This document shows, piece after piece, positions 26,456 to 34,906 of a stretch of DNA of 64,000 nucleotides. The notes below the pieces were generated by a model. It searched no databases. It was not told where the DNA came from and saw only the letters and a list, made by a program, of their open reading frames with translations. The position numbers and the translations under genes were made by a program. Source of the stretch: VXYL01 sp965116935. Its GTDB lineage: Bacteria; Pseudomonadota; Gammaproteobacteria; Pseudomonadales; Azotimanducaceae. Numbering within the stretch: position 1 is the stretch's first letter; every line of letters begins with the position of its first letter. The stretch lies in NCBI GenBank assembly GCA_965116935.1, contig OZ220737.1, positions 5,394,001-5,458,000 on the forward strand, written 5' to 3'.

Positions 26456-27865
26456 TCACTCTGGCCGGTAGCGTTCCAGTTCCCGCTTCACCACAGGTGC
26501 CATGACATACAGGCCGATGAGGTTGGGGATGGCGACGATGAAGATCAGGGCGTCGGAGAGGTCCACCAGGGCGCCGAGGGTGATGCTGGAGCCGACCACC
26601 ACGGACAGGCAGTAGAACGCCTTGAAGCCGAGGTCGCGGATGCGTCCTTCGCCGGCGAGGTAGGTGAATGCCTTCAGTCCGTAGTAGGCCCAGGCGATCA
26701 TGGTCGAGAACGCGAACAGCACTGCGGCGATGGCAAGCGGAACGGAGGAGAAGGGAACCGTCGAGGCGAAGGCGCGGGCCGTCAGTTCCACGCCGCTGAC
26801 GTTCTGGTTCGCAAGCGCTGGGTCGTAGATGGTGGTGATGATGACGAGGGCGGTCATGGTGCAGATCACCACGGTGTCGATGAACGGCTCGAGCAGGCCG
26901 ACGAATCCTTCGCTCACCGGCTTCGCGGTGCGTGCCGCGGCGTGGGCGATGGCGGCGCTGCCGAGGCCGGCTTCGTTCGAGAACACGGCGCGGCGAAAGC
27001 CGATGACCATCACGCCGAGCAGGCCGCCGGCGACTCCTTGGGGCGCGAAGGCGCCGTTCCAGATCGCGACGAAGGCGCCCGGCACGCGTTCCGCATTCAG
27101 GCCGATGATGACGAGAGCCGAGACGACGTAGAGCAGCGCCATTGCCGGCACGAGACGTGCCGTGGTGCTGGCGATGGAGCGGATGCCACCGACGATGACG
27201 AGGCCCACGAAGAGCGCCAGCGCCGTCCCCACGAGCCAGGCGTTCTCAGCCAAGAGGTCGCTGCCGGTCACGTCCACGACGATGGCCGTCGCTTGGTTGG
27301 ACTGGAACATGCTGCCGATGCCAAGGCAGCCGATCACCATGGTTGCCGCGTAGAAGGTGCCGAGCGCCCTGCCGAGTCGACGCAAGCCGCGGTCCGCCAG
27401 CCCCCGTTCCAGGTAGTGCATGGGCCCGCCCGACACCGAACCGTCCGCATTGGTGCGCCGATAGAGCACCCCAAGGGTGCACTCGGCAAACTTGGTGGAC
27501 ATGCCGAGGAGGCCCGAGACGATCAGCCAGAAGGTGGCGCCCGGGCCGCCTATGGATATGGCGACGGCGACTCCGGCGATGTTGCCGATACCCACGGTGC
27601 CGGATACGGCAGTCGTAAGTGCTTGAAACTGTGATACGTCACCGGCGTCTTCGGCGGTTCGGTAGCGCCCGGCAGCCACCCGGATCGCATGTACGAAGCC
27701 GCGCACGTTGACGAAGCGCAGATAGCCGGTGAAGAACACACCGCCGGCAACGAGCCAGAGCACGATCAGGGGCACGTACGCGCCGAACAGCGGCACGCTG
27801 TAGAAAACGAACGCGGACGCGGCGTCGGCGAGGGGACGCATCGCGTCGTCGATGAGGCGATCCAT
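26456..27865 (-). CDS. Alanine/glycine:cation symporter (AGCS) family protein
   Basis: A 469-residue membrane protein with about ten hydrophobic segments. The AGCS signatures are clear: TTAVSGTVGIGNIAGVAVAI, GPGATFWL, FAECTLGVLYR, SGGPMHYLERGL, GFRRAVFSNEAGLGSAAIAHA. It should import alanine or glycine with sodium or protons. ATG 27865 (MDRLIDDAM) is the start; the frame continues to 27943 only through a fragment that resembles the tail of an ABC transporter (27890-27927). It is the last ordinary chromosomal gene before the defence island and diverges from it. Confidence 0.9.
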   Translation of the reverse strand: MDRLIDDAMRPLADAASAFVFYSVPLFGAYVPLIVLWLVAGGVFFTGYLRFVNVRGFVHAIRVAAGRYRTAEDAGDVSQFQALTTAVSGTVGIGNIAGVAVAISIGGPGATFWLIVSGLLGMSTKFAECTLGVLYRRTNADGSVSGGPMHYLERGLADRGLRRLGRALGTFYAATMVIGCLGIGSMFQSNQATAIVVDVTGSDLLAENAWLVGTALALFVGLVIVGGIRSIASTTARLVPAMALLYVVSALVIIGLNAERVPGAFVAIWNGAFAPQGVAGGLLGVMVIGFRRAVFSNEAGLGSAAIAHAAARTAKPVSEGFVGLLEPFIDTVVICTMTALVIITTIYDPALANQNVSGVELTARAFASTVPFSSVPLAIAAVLFAFSTMIAWAYYGLKAFTYLAGEGRIRDLGFKAFYCLSVVVGSSITLGALVDLSDALIFIVAIPNLIGLYVMAPVVKRELERYRPE

Positions 27866-27889
27866 GGTGGCGCGAACCGGCGTTGGTGG

Positions 27890-27927
27890 GTGCAGTGTGT
27901 AGTAGAGGCCCTCGCGGGCCAAGAGTT
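27890..27927 (-). repeat. 38-base copy of an ABC exporter gene tail
   Basis: 37 of 38 bases match 40874-40911, the 3' end of the ABC exporter gene at 40847-42775, in the same orientation. Translated, it gives LLAREGLYYTLH. It is a recombination scar or a copied fragment, not a gene. Confidence 0.7.
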
Positions 27928-27972
27928 TGCGGTAGCATTCCATCTCTCGGTCGAGGCGACCGAGGACACCGC

Positions 27973-28395
27973 ATGAAACTCCGAGGCAACAATCCCAAGC
28001 GGCGCATCGCCAAGCAAGGCCACTTCACGCCTGTGGAACTCGCGCACTTCTTCGATCGGGCTCGCTACGAGGGCAGCGCACACCACAAGCTCCGTCCCGC
28101 CGACTACGGCTTCCACCCACCCGTGAATCCGAGGCCATCGAAGTCCGTTTGCGACGACATTCGGGTGATTCGCCTCGACGAAGCCACGGAACTGCTTCGG
28201 TCCGGGTTCGCCAAGGGGATGGTTAGTGCTTGCGGCCCGCAAGACATGCCCAAGTACGTTTGGGCTGTGGACGATGTAGGGGAGGCGTTTGAGGCAAAAC
28301 TCAGCCGCGATGGCCGGTACCACGGTTATCGGCTGACCTTGGATGAGTCGGCGATGCGAGCTTGGGTGCAAGAGGAATGGGGGCGTCGGGCATGA
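27973..28395 (+). CDS. Small protein of unknown function, partner of the ImmA/IrrE-like protein
   Basis: A 140-residue soluble protein with basic N-terminus (MKLRGNNPKRRIAKQ). The C-terminal half is rich in recognisable small-protein pattern (PKYVWAVDDVGEAFEAKL, then YHGYRLTLDE and WVQEEWGRR). I have the impression of uncharacterised homologues but cannot name a family. Its stop overlaps the start of the next gene as ATGA, so the two are coupled. Context in a defence island and the partner type suggest a toxin-antitoxin-like or regulatory pair; this is inference. Confidence 0.6.
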   Translation: MKLRGNNPKRRIAKQGHFTPVELAHFFDRARYEGSAHHKLRPADYGFHPPVNPRPSKSVCDDIRVIRLDEATELLRSGFAKGMVSACGPQDMPKYVWAVDDVGEAFEAKLSRDGRYHGYRLTLDESAMRAWVQEEWGRRA

Positions 28396-29690
28396 GGCTC
28401 TCGTTGACGCCAGCCCGCATTGACGACCCGGTTGCGACGCAGGAGGAACGCGCCACAACGGGAAGGCTTGAGATTCATGCCGGCGGCTTGGTTCTGACGG
28501 AGGGAGTGGCCTTTGGCCAAGACAGCCTGCTTCCGGGCCCGTTGGTCTCCGCCTATCCGCTGGCCGAGTGGCTGGTGTGGAATCGGTGGCGCCTCCTCTG
28601 GGAACCTCGACCTTCCGCGCCATCACGCGAGTGGCAGTTCGCACATCACCTACCCTCGGTTGGGTCCGGTTACCTGTGGCCCAACATCGAACTTGCCTCG
28701 GATGGGCAACGGGTGCGTCTGACTTCGTCGCCACCGCAAGACCCCCGACCCTGCACATTCCGTTACGTGGGTGCTCCCAGGTCAGCAAGGGTTGCAGCAG
28801 CGGAACTCGAAGCAGCCATTGACGCGTTTGCCGAGCGGGTTTTGGTCGAACTGGGCCGATCGGAGATAGCGGGGTCGAACCTTGAGATCCTTTGCGACGA
28901 AATGGAACGTGAACGAGGCGACGACCGGGCGTGCGTCTATCGCCGAGTGGAAGCGAGCCTCGGAGCTGATCCGGGCGAGGGCGACAGAGTTGCGATCGAG
29001 CGACGCATCTCGGAAGTGGAAGTGCTTGGCAAGGCGGCTGTCATGGAACTGGCCGCGGATGCGGTTCACGCTGGCGCGGGTGAGTTGCGCACCAGCCTTG
29101 AACGCACGGGCTTTGATGCGCGGCCGGTCGATGCCATGCAGTTGAAGGATCCTGAGAGCGTTAGGAACTGGGGATCTACACGGGCTTGGATGGTTGGCGT
29201 CGCTTTGGCCCACGAAGCACGCGAGTGCGCCGGGGTCCGCGACGAGGCGTTGACCAACGCAAGGCTCTCCGAGCTAGTTGGAGTCCAAAAGCGCTGCTTG
29301 GAAGAAAGCGGGCGCGTTGCCGAGGAAGTCTCGCTAGAGTGGCGGACGGGTTGCGATGCCCGGATTGCGCTGCGCTCGAAGTGGACCACGGGCCGTCGAT
29401 TCGATCTCGCCCGGCTGCTTGCCGATCGTTGGCTTCCAGACGGGCAACAGGACGCGGTCCTCCCAGCGACTCGGGCATCCACCTATCGGCAGAAGGTCCA
29501 GCGCGCCTTCGCTGCCGAGTTCCTAGCTCCCGCAGATTTGCTCGACGCCTTTTTGGACGGAGATTTCACGGACGCCAAGCAGGAAGACGCAGCGGAACAC
29601 TTCGAAGTGTCGCCATTGGCGGTGCGGACGATTCTCGACAACAACCGGTTTGGGGGACACGAAGCTCTTGAGCTACCCGACCGTACGTGA
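28392..29690 (+). CDS. ImmA/IrrE-like protein lacking the HExxH zinc motif
   Basis: A 432-residue protein. The C-terminal part (about 330-425) reads RRFDLARLLADRW, then TYRQKVQRAFAAEFLAPADL and EHFEVSPLAVRTILDNN, the pattern following the catalytic helix in ImmA/IrrE (COG2856) proteins. The HExxH helix is not seen; HEAREC at about 275 is a different sequence and position. It is probably a catalytically dead or divergent family member. ATG 28392 overlaps the upstream stop (ATGA); the frame from 28362 is not needed. A gap of about 50 bases follows before the mod gene. Confidence 0.6.
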   Translation: MRLSLTPARIDDPVATQEERATTGRLEIHAGGLVLTEGVAFGQDSLLPGPLVSAYPLAEWLVWNRWRLLWEPRPSAPSREWQFAHHLPSVGSGYLWPNIELASDGQRVRLTSSPPQDPRPCTFRYVGAPRSARVAAAELEAAIDAFAERVLVELGRSEIAGSNLEILCDEMERERGDDRACVYRRVEASLGADPGEGDRVAIERRISEVEVLGKAAVMELAADAVHAGAGELRTSLERTGFDARPVDAMQLKDPESVRNWGSTRAWMVGVALAHEARECAGVRDEALTNARLSELVGVQKRCLEESGRVAEEVSLEWRTGCDARIALRSKWTTGRRFDLARLLADRWLPDGQQDAVLPATRASTYRQKVQRAFAAEFLAPADLLDAFLDGDFTDAKQEDAAEHFEVSPLAVRTILDNNRFGGHEALELPDRT

Positions 29691-29740
29691 TTGCGTTTGC
29701 GGTTTAGGGGCTGGGGCAGTGGAGCAGCAGGGGATTTGGT

Positions 29741-31357
29741 ATGACGATGCTGTCGTTCAAGGGGCGGACGTTCGTGGAAAACCACCATTTGGCGGTGCCG
29801 TTCCATGAGTTGACGGCGGTGCCGGCCAAGGGGCTGGCTGAGAAGGCGAGCTTGCACGACAATTTGGTGGTGCATGGGGATAATTTGGCGGCTTTGAAGG
29901 CGTTGTTGCCGACGTATCACGGGAAGGTGAAGTGCGTCGTCATTGATCCGCCTTACAACACGGGGAACGAGGGGTGGGCGTACAACGACAAGGTTAACTC
30001 GCCCATGATGAAGGATTGGCTTGGGAAGGTGGTGGATCGGGAGGATCTGACCCGGCACGACAAGTGGTGCTGCATGATGCTGCCGCGGCTCAAGCTGTTG
30101 CGGGAGTTGATGACGGACGACGGAGCCATTTTCGTCACGATTGATGACAATGAGGTGCATCGGCTTCGGTGCTTGCTGGATGAAGTCTTCGGAGAGACGA
30201 ACTTCGTCGCGAACATCGTATGGCAGAAGCGATACGTTTCGAATGTCACAGCCGGCTTCATCTCGGATATGCACGACCACGTAATCTGCTACGCACGAAA
30301 CGCTGAGCATTTCCGAGTTCACAAGATTCCGCGAACCTTGAAACAGGAGGCACCCTATCGAAATCCCGACGAGGATCCACGAGGTCGGTGGCGTGCTCAG
30401 GACTTGTCCGCGAGCAAGCCGTACAAGGCCGGACTATTCGTAATCACCGGCCCGCATGGCCAGAAATTCGAGCCGCCACCAAACAGGTATTGGCGGATGA
30501 GCAAGGCGCAGTACGAGGAATGGTTGGCCGATGGACGGATCACGTTCGGCAAGACTGGCAAAGGTCGGCCGATGTTGAAACGGTACTTGTCGGAGGCGCA
30601 AGAAGGTCTAACGCCGAATACATGGTGGGACTACTCCTTTGCTGGCCACAACAAGGAGGCCACCCTCGAACTCAAGGCCCTGTTCGATGGGGCAGCGCCG
30701 TTCGATACACCGAAGCCAGTTCGGCTGCTCGAACGCATTCTGCAAGTCGCGACCGACAAAGACTCCATTGTCCTCGACTCCTTTGCCGGTTCTGGTACTA
30801 CAGCCCAAGCTGTGCTCGCCCAAAACCAGGTGGATGGCGGCAGCCGACGCTTTGTCCTGGTTGAATACGAGGACTACGCAGATGCTGTCACGGCGGAGCG
30901 CATACGCCGCGTCGTCAATGGCGTCCCGAGTGTCAAAGACGAAGCGGTTAGGGCCGGCTTAGGTGGCACCTTCAGCTATTTCGAGCTTGGGGATGCCATG
31001 CGGCGTGAATCGATCCTCGATGGTTCCAACCTGCCAAGCTACGACAAGCTTGCCGCGTACGTCTTTTTCACCGCTACAGGTGAGGAGTTCGACCCGGCTG
31101 CCATCGACCACAGCACTGGCTTCATCGGCAGCAGCCGTCTTTATGACGTGTTCCTGATTTACACGGACGACGTGGAAGAACTCAAAGACATGGCGCTTAC
31201 CTTGCCGATGGCGAGGAAGCTTCCTGATGGCGAGCGCAGCAAGCTCGTGTTTGCACCCACGAAATACGTCGATCCTGAGCATCTGCAACGGCACCGCATC
31301 GCCTTCCAGCAACTGCCGTTCGAGATCTACGAATCGGTGGAGCGACTGTCGCCGTGA
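29741..31357 (+). CDS. mod: Type III-like restriction-modification methyltransferase (Mod)
   Basis: A 538-residue DNA adenine-N6 (beta-class) methyltransferase. The catalytic motif DPPYNTG is at 69-75, and the AdoMet motif I DSFAGSGTTAQAV (about 347-359) comes after it, the order expected for the beta class. The region between is the target-recognition domain. It overlaps the downstream helicase gene by 4 bases (GTGA at 31354-31357), the arrangement of mod-res. It should methylate the host sites that the Res subunit would otherwise attack. The recognition site is not predictable. Confidence 0.88.
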   Translation: MTMLSFKGRTFVENHHLAVPFHELTAVPAKGLAEKASLHDNLVVHGDNLAALKALLPTYHGKVKCVVIDPPYNTGNEGWAYNDKVNSPMMKDWLGKVVDREDLTRHDKWCCMMLPRLKLLRELMTDDGAIFVTIDDNEVHRLRCLLDEVFGETNFVANIVWQKRYVSNVTAGFISDMHDHVICYARNAEHFRVHKIPRTLKQEAPYRNPDEDPRGRWRAQDLSASKPYKAGLFVITGPHGQKFEPPPNRYWRMSKAQYEEWLADGRITFGKTGKGRPMLKRYLSEAQEGLTPNTWWDYSFAGHNKEATLELKALFDGAAPFDTPKPVRLLERILQVATDKDSIVLDSFAGSGTTAQAVLAQNQVDGGSRRFVLVEYEDYADAVTAERIRRVVNGVPSVKDEAVRAGLGGTFSYFELGDAMRRESILDGSNLPSYDKLAAYVFFTATGEEFDPAAIDHSTGFIGSSRLYDVFLIYTDDVEELKDMALTLPMARKLPDGERSKLVFAPTKYVDPEHLQRHRIAFQQLPFEIYESVERLSP

Positions 31358-33876
31358 TCCTCAAGGAGTTCCAGAAACGCGTACTCGCCAGCGTGCGGGA
31401 CTATCTGGAAAGCCTGTACGACTGGCGCGAACGAGCCGTCGCCATCGTCGAGCACGATCCCGACTACGATTGGGTTGCGCGAGCATGGCAAGGCGCAGGT
31501 GCGTTCAGCGCTTACTTTCCGCGCAAGAATGGTCTGGGCAAACCGCTACCGACGTTCTGCTTGAAGGTTCCCACCGGCGGCGGCAAGACGCTGCTGGCCA
31601 TAAGGATCATTGACCTTGTGAATGTCCACTATCTTCGCCGCCAGACAGGGCTGGTGCTGTGGATCGTGCCTAGCACGCAGATTTACAACCAAACGCTGCG
31701 GGCGCTGACGGATCGTGACCACCCCTATCGCCAACAGCTCGATGTTTCGTCAGCTGGCCGCACGACCATTTTGGAGAAGACGAGCGCCTTCACCCCCGCA
31801 GATTTGCGGGAGAATCTTTGTGTTCTGCTACTCATGCTGCCGTCGGTGAACACCGAAACGAAGGAACGGCTACGAATGTTCCGCGACAGCGGTGGCTTCG
31901 ACCAATTCTTTCCGCCCGAGGACGATTTGGAGGAGCAGCGTCGTCTGCTTGAAGAGGTGCCGAATCTTGATGCGTTCACGACCGGTGATGGGCTCTGGCG
32001 ACGTAATGTGAAAACGTCACTCGGCAACACTCTGAGACGACTTCAACCCTTAATCGTGCTGGACGAAGGCCACAAGGCGTATAGCAGGCTCGCCAAGGAG
32101 ACGCTGGAGGGCTTCAACCCCTGCATGATCGTGGAGCTCTCCGCTACGCCCCCCAAGAGTGCGAACGTCCTGGTAGCTGTGTCCGGGCGCGACCTCCTAG
32201 CCGAAGAGATGATCAAACTCGACCTGCACATCCGCAACAGTTCGAGCGTGGACTGGAAGCACACGCTTCTCTCCGCCGTGGAGCATCGCAATGGCTTGGA
32301 GCAAGAGGCCAGCGAGCACGAAGGAACGACCAATACTTACATCCGTCCGATCTGCCTCATTCAGGTGGAACGTACAGGCCGTGACCAGCGCGGGGGTGGC
32401 CTCGTCCACGCCGACGATGTGCGCGAATATCTTCTACGCCACCCCGGCATTCGTCCGGAGCACATCGCCATCAAGACAAGCCAGAAGGACGAGTTAAAGG
32501 ACGTGGATGAGGCTGGTGGCCTGCTCTCACGCGACTGCCCAATCCGTTACATCATCACCAAGCAAGCGTTGCAGGAGGGGTGGGACTGCGCGTTTGCATA
32601 TGTGCTTGCCATCCTTGCGAACCCGAGTTCCCGGAGTGCACTGACGCAGCTTGTTGGGCGAATCCTGCGCCAACCGTTAGCTCGGAAAACTGGCGTTCCT
32701 GCATTGGACGAGAGCTACGTGTTCTGCTTTCAGCGGCGCGGCAACGATCTGCTGCAACAGGTTCGCAAGGGGTTCGGACTAGAGGGCCTTCAGGGATTGG
32801 AGGGACGAGTTGCTCTCAGCGAAGACCGACCACGGCCCGACCATGTGGTCTATGAGCAACGGGCGGAGTTCCGTGATGCTGCGCGGAATCTTGTCTTGCC
32901 TGCCTTCATGGTTCGAGACGATGGCGAATGGCGCCTTGTGTCCTATGAAGCCGACATCCTTGCCCGCGTGCCGTGGGGCGAAGTGGATGTTAGCCCGCTC
33001 ATGGAGCTTGCACTCGAACAGTCGAGCATCGGTGGGTTAGAACTGCGGGCTGGGCTAGACGCCAACCTGCGTTTGGAGCGAGCCCACGACGCGGCCTCGA
33101 TGGACGGGGAACTCGATTACTACTTCGCTGCCAACCACCTCTTGGACGTGATGCCAAATCCTTGGCGGGGTCACGGGCTTGCTCGTCGGGTGTTTGGCGC
33201 GCTGCTGGTGCAGCATCCTCGTGAGCGGGTGGTCGGGAACTACGTCTTCATCCTCGAAGAAATGCGCAAGCGGCTCGAGTCCGAGCGCGACAGGCTGGCC
33301 CGGCGCGTGTTTGGAGAGGCGCTCGACGCAGGCACGATGCGCTTCATGGTCGTAACCGACGAACTGCGCTTCAACCGGCCACCGGGCTCGGTCGAATCGC
33401 GAAAGGATGCGAAGCAAGCCAACCGCAATGATGGCGCACCGTTCATGCGAAGCCTCTTCGAGCGCACCAGCGAAGACGAGATGAACAGCCTTGAGACGAG
33501 CGTGGCAACTTATCTCGACCGCCAGGAACAGCTCTTCTTCTGGTACCGCAACCGCTCCCGCAAGGACTACTTCGTACAAGGCTGGAAACGCGGCCGCATC
33601 TACGCCGATTTCGTCTTCACGCTGAGCGCAGACGAGCCGGCGGGCCAAGACCCGTTCCACCAAGTGTTCGTTATGGAGACAAAGGGCATGCATTTGAAGA
33701 AAACCGAAGACACGGCCTACAAACGCTCCGTCTTCGACCTCTGCTCCGAACAAGCCCGCAAGACAGAGTGGTCAGATTTCGTTCCAGCCATGCAGGGAAA
33801 GGTCATGCGTTTCGAGGTAGTTGATGAGGATGAGTGGCAACGTAGGCTGAACTCGATGCTGAGCTCAAGCACTTGA
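31354..33876 (+). CDS. res: Type III-like restriction helicase/nuclease (Res)
   Basis: An 840-residue superfamily 2 helicase. Walker A is VPTGGGKTLLAIRI (72-85). The motif II box is IVLDEGHKAYSR (about 232-243), motif III LSATPP (about 261), and motif VI lies near QLVGRILRQPLAR. The C-terminal nuclease (about 750-780) shows YADFVFTL and VFVMETKG, fitting the PD-(D/E)xK arrangement. GTG 31354 overlaps the Mod stop. Together the pair forms an ATP-dependent restriction complex. It converges with the minus-strand four-gene operon, leaving 37 bases between. Confidence 0.87.
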   Translation: MILKEFQKRVLASVRDYLESLYDWRERAVAIVEHDPDYDWVARAWQGAGAFSAYFPRKNGLGKPLPTFCLKVPTGGGKTLLAIRIIDLVNVHYLRRQTGLVLWIVPSTQIYNQTLRALTDRDHPYRQQLDVSSAGRTTILEKTSAFTPADLRENLCVLLLMLPSVNTETKERLRMFRDSGGFDQFFPPEDDLEEQRRLLEEVPNLDAFTTGDGLWRRNVKTSLGNTLRRLQPLIVLDEGHKAYSRLAKETLEGFNPCMIVELSATPPKSANVLVAVSGRDLLAEEMIKLDLHIRNSSSVDWKHTLLSAVEHRNGLEQEASEHEGTTNTYIRPICLIQVERTGRDQRGGGLVHADDVREYLLRHPGIRPEHIAIKTSQKDELKDVDEAGGLLSRDCPIRYIITKQALQEGWDCAFAYVLAILANPSSRSALTQLVGRILRQPLARKTGVPALDESYVFCFQRRGNDLLQQVRKGFGLEGLQGLEGRVALSEDRPRPDHVVYEQRAEFRDAARNLVLPAFMVRDDGEWRLVSYEADILARVPWGEVDVSPLMELALEQSSIGGLELRAGLDANLRLERAHDAASMDGELDYYFAANHLLDVMPNPWRGHGLARRVFGALLVQHPRERVVGNYVFILEEMRKRLESERDRLARRVFGEALDAGTMRFMVVTDELRFNRPPGSVESRKDAKQANRNDGAPFMRSLFERTSEDEMNSLETSVATYLDRQEQLFFWYRNRSRKDYFVQGWKRGRIYADFVFTLSADEPAGQDPFHQVFVMETKGMHLKKTEDTAYKRSVFDLCSEQARKTEWSDFVPAMQGKVMRFEVVDEDEWQRRLNSMLSSST

Positions 33877-33913
33877 TTTCTCGACGATGCTGTTTCTAGG
33901 TGAGTGAAGGGTG

Positions 33914-34906
33914 TCATGCGGGCGTCGTCCCTGTAGCATCTTCACCAAAAAGCGGGAACCCGAAAATCGTATCTCCCGGGGTTGAGTAAGCGTCGTAGTT
34001 GTATATATCGGCTTCGGCGTAGCAAAGTTGGATCGCGGGATCCGTCAGCGCTATGAGTCCGGCGCCGATAGTGGATACCTTGGTGTTCATCGGCGCAATT
34101 ATGACGTTTGCATCCTGGACTAGGCGCGCCTGTTCACGAAGGGTGGAAGCCGCAAGCCACGGGTCGTATGCCGAAAACTCGAACTCGCGCAACGGACGTG
34201 CCAAAAGGCTACGAATAGTAGCCACACTGCTACGATTCGCCGGTTCGTGCGACCGCGCTGCGGTGTCCATTACGTCCGCGACTCCGAGCGAAACGAACGT
34301 TGGCTCACATTCTGTTATGAGCTGAACGGTTCGGTCATGCTCGAAGCCGACCATGACAATCAAATGCGTAGGCCTCGACGGGCGCAGGTTTCCCGGAAAT
34401 CCAAGAATGGACCTTACTTCCCGGATGCCCTGCGAAAGCCATTTGTTGTCCGGGTTCCCAACGTCGTATTCGCTTGCTGCTGTATAGACCATGTAAATAT
34501 CGTCACTGGCACCGGCGCGACGCTGCAGCCCTTGAAGAAGAATTAGCAACGCTTCGCGAGTAAATGCCGTTATGTCCACGACAACGCGAAACGAATCAGC
34601 ACTTTGCCAAACCTCTGCCAGCATTCCGTCGATACTGTCGGCTGAGAAAACCGGATCATCCGTTCGCAGCGTACAGACGACGGGGTTCTCATATCGGCCT
34701 GCAATCCTACGAAGATTCCCCTCCACGTAGCCCTTGTAGTTCTCGTTGAACGCTACTGCCACCCTATGAGGGGCACTGGGGCCTTGTCCTAAAGTTAGCG
34801 GAACGGTCACGCACCGTTCCTCGAAGCTCGCCGAGCAAAGCAACAAATGTACGACACCAAGGTCACCGCCGCGAAGGGAAGATACACTATGTCGTTCAAC
34901 CGTCAC
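33914..34906 (-). CDS. Unrecognised two-lobed alpha/beta protein, last gene of the four-gene defence operon
   Basis: A 330-residue soluble protein of no family I can name. Lobe 1 (about 15-165) has strand-loop motifs LLLCSASFEERC (21-32), VVVDITAFTREALLILL (108-124) and WLSQGIREVRSILGFPG (156-172). Lobe 2 (about 180-312) has HLIVMVGFEHDR (181-192), IIAPMNTKVSTIGA (269-282) and YAEADIYNYDAYSTPG (296-311). Both look Rossmann-like, so a nucleotide or small-ligand-binding or enzymatic role is plausible. No transmembrane segment is seen. The GTG start at 34906 overlaps the ATPase stop by 4 bases. GC is lower than in flanking genes. It could be the effector or the sensor of the system. Confidence 0.65.
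   Translation of the reverse strand: MTVERHSVSSLRGGDLGVVHLLLCSASFEERCVTVPLTLGQGPSAPHRVAVAFNENYKGYVEGNLRRIAGRYENPVVCTLRTDDPVFSADSIDGMLAEVWQSADSFRVVVDITAFTREALLILLQGLQRRAGASDDIYMVYTAASEYDVGNPDNKWLSQGIREVRSILGFPGNLRPSRPTHLIVMVGFEHDRTVQLITECEPTFVSLGVADVMDTAARSHEPANRSSVATIRSLLARPLREFEFSAYDPWLAASTLREQARLVQDANVIIAPMNTKVSTIGAGLIALTDPAIQLCYAEADIYNYDAYSTPGDTIFGFPLFGEDATGTTPA

Noticed and set aside
26420..27634. 404-codon open frame opposite the symporter gene
   Set aside because: Asp/His/Arg-rich shadow of a membrane protein gene.
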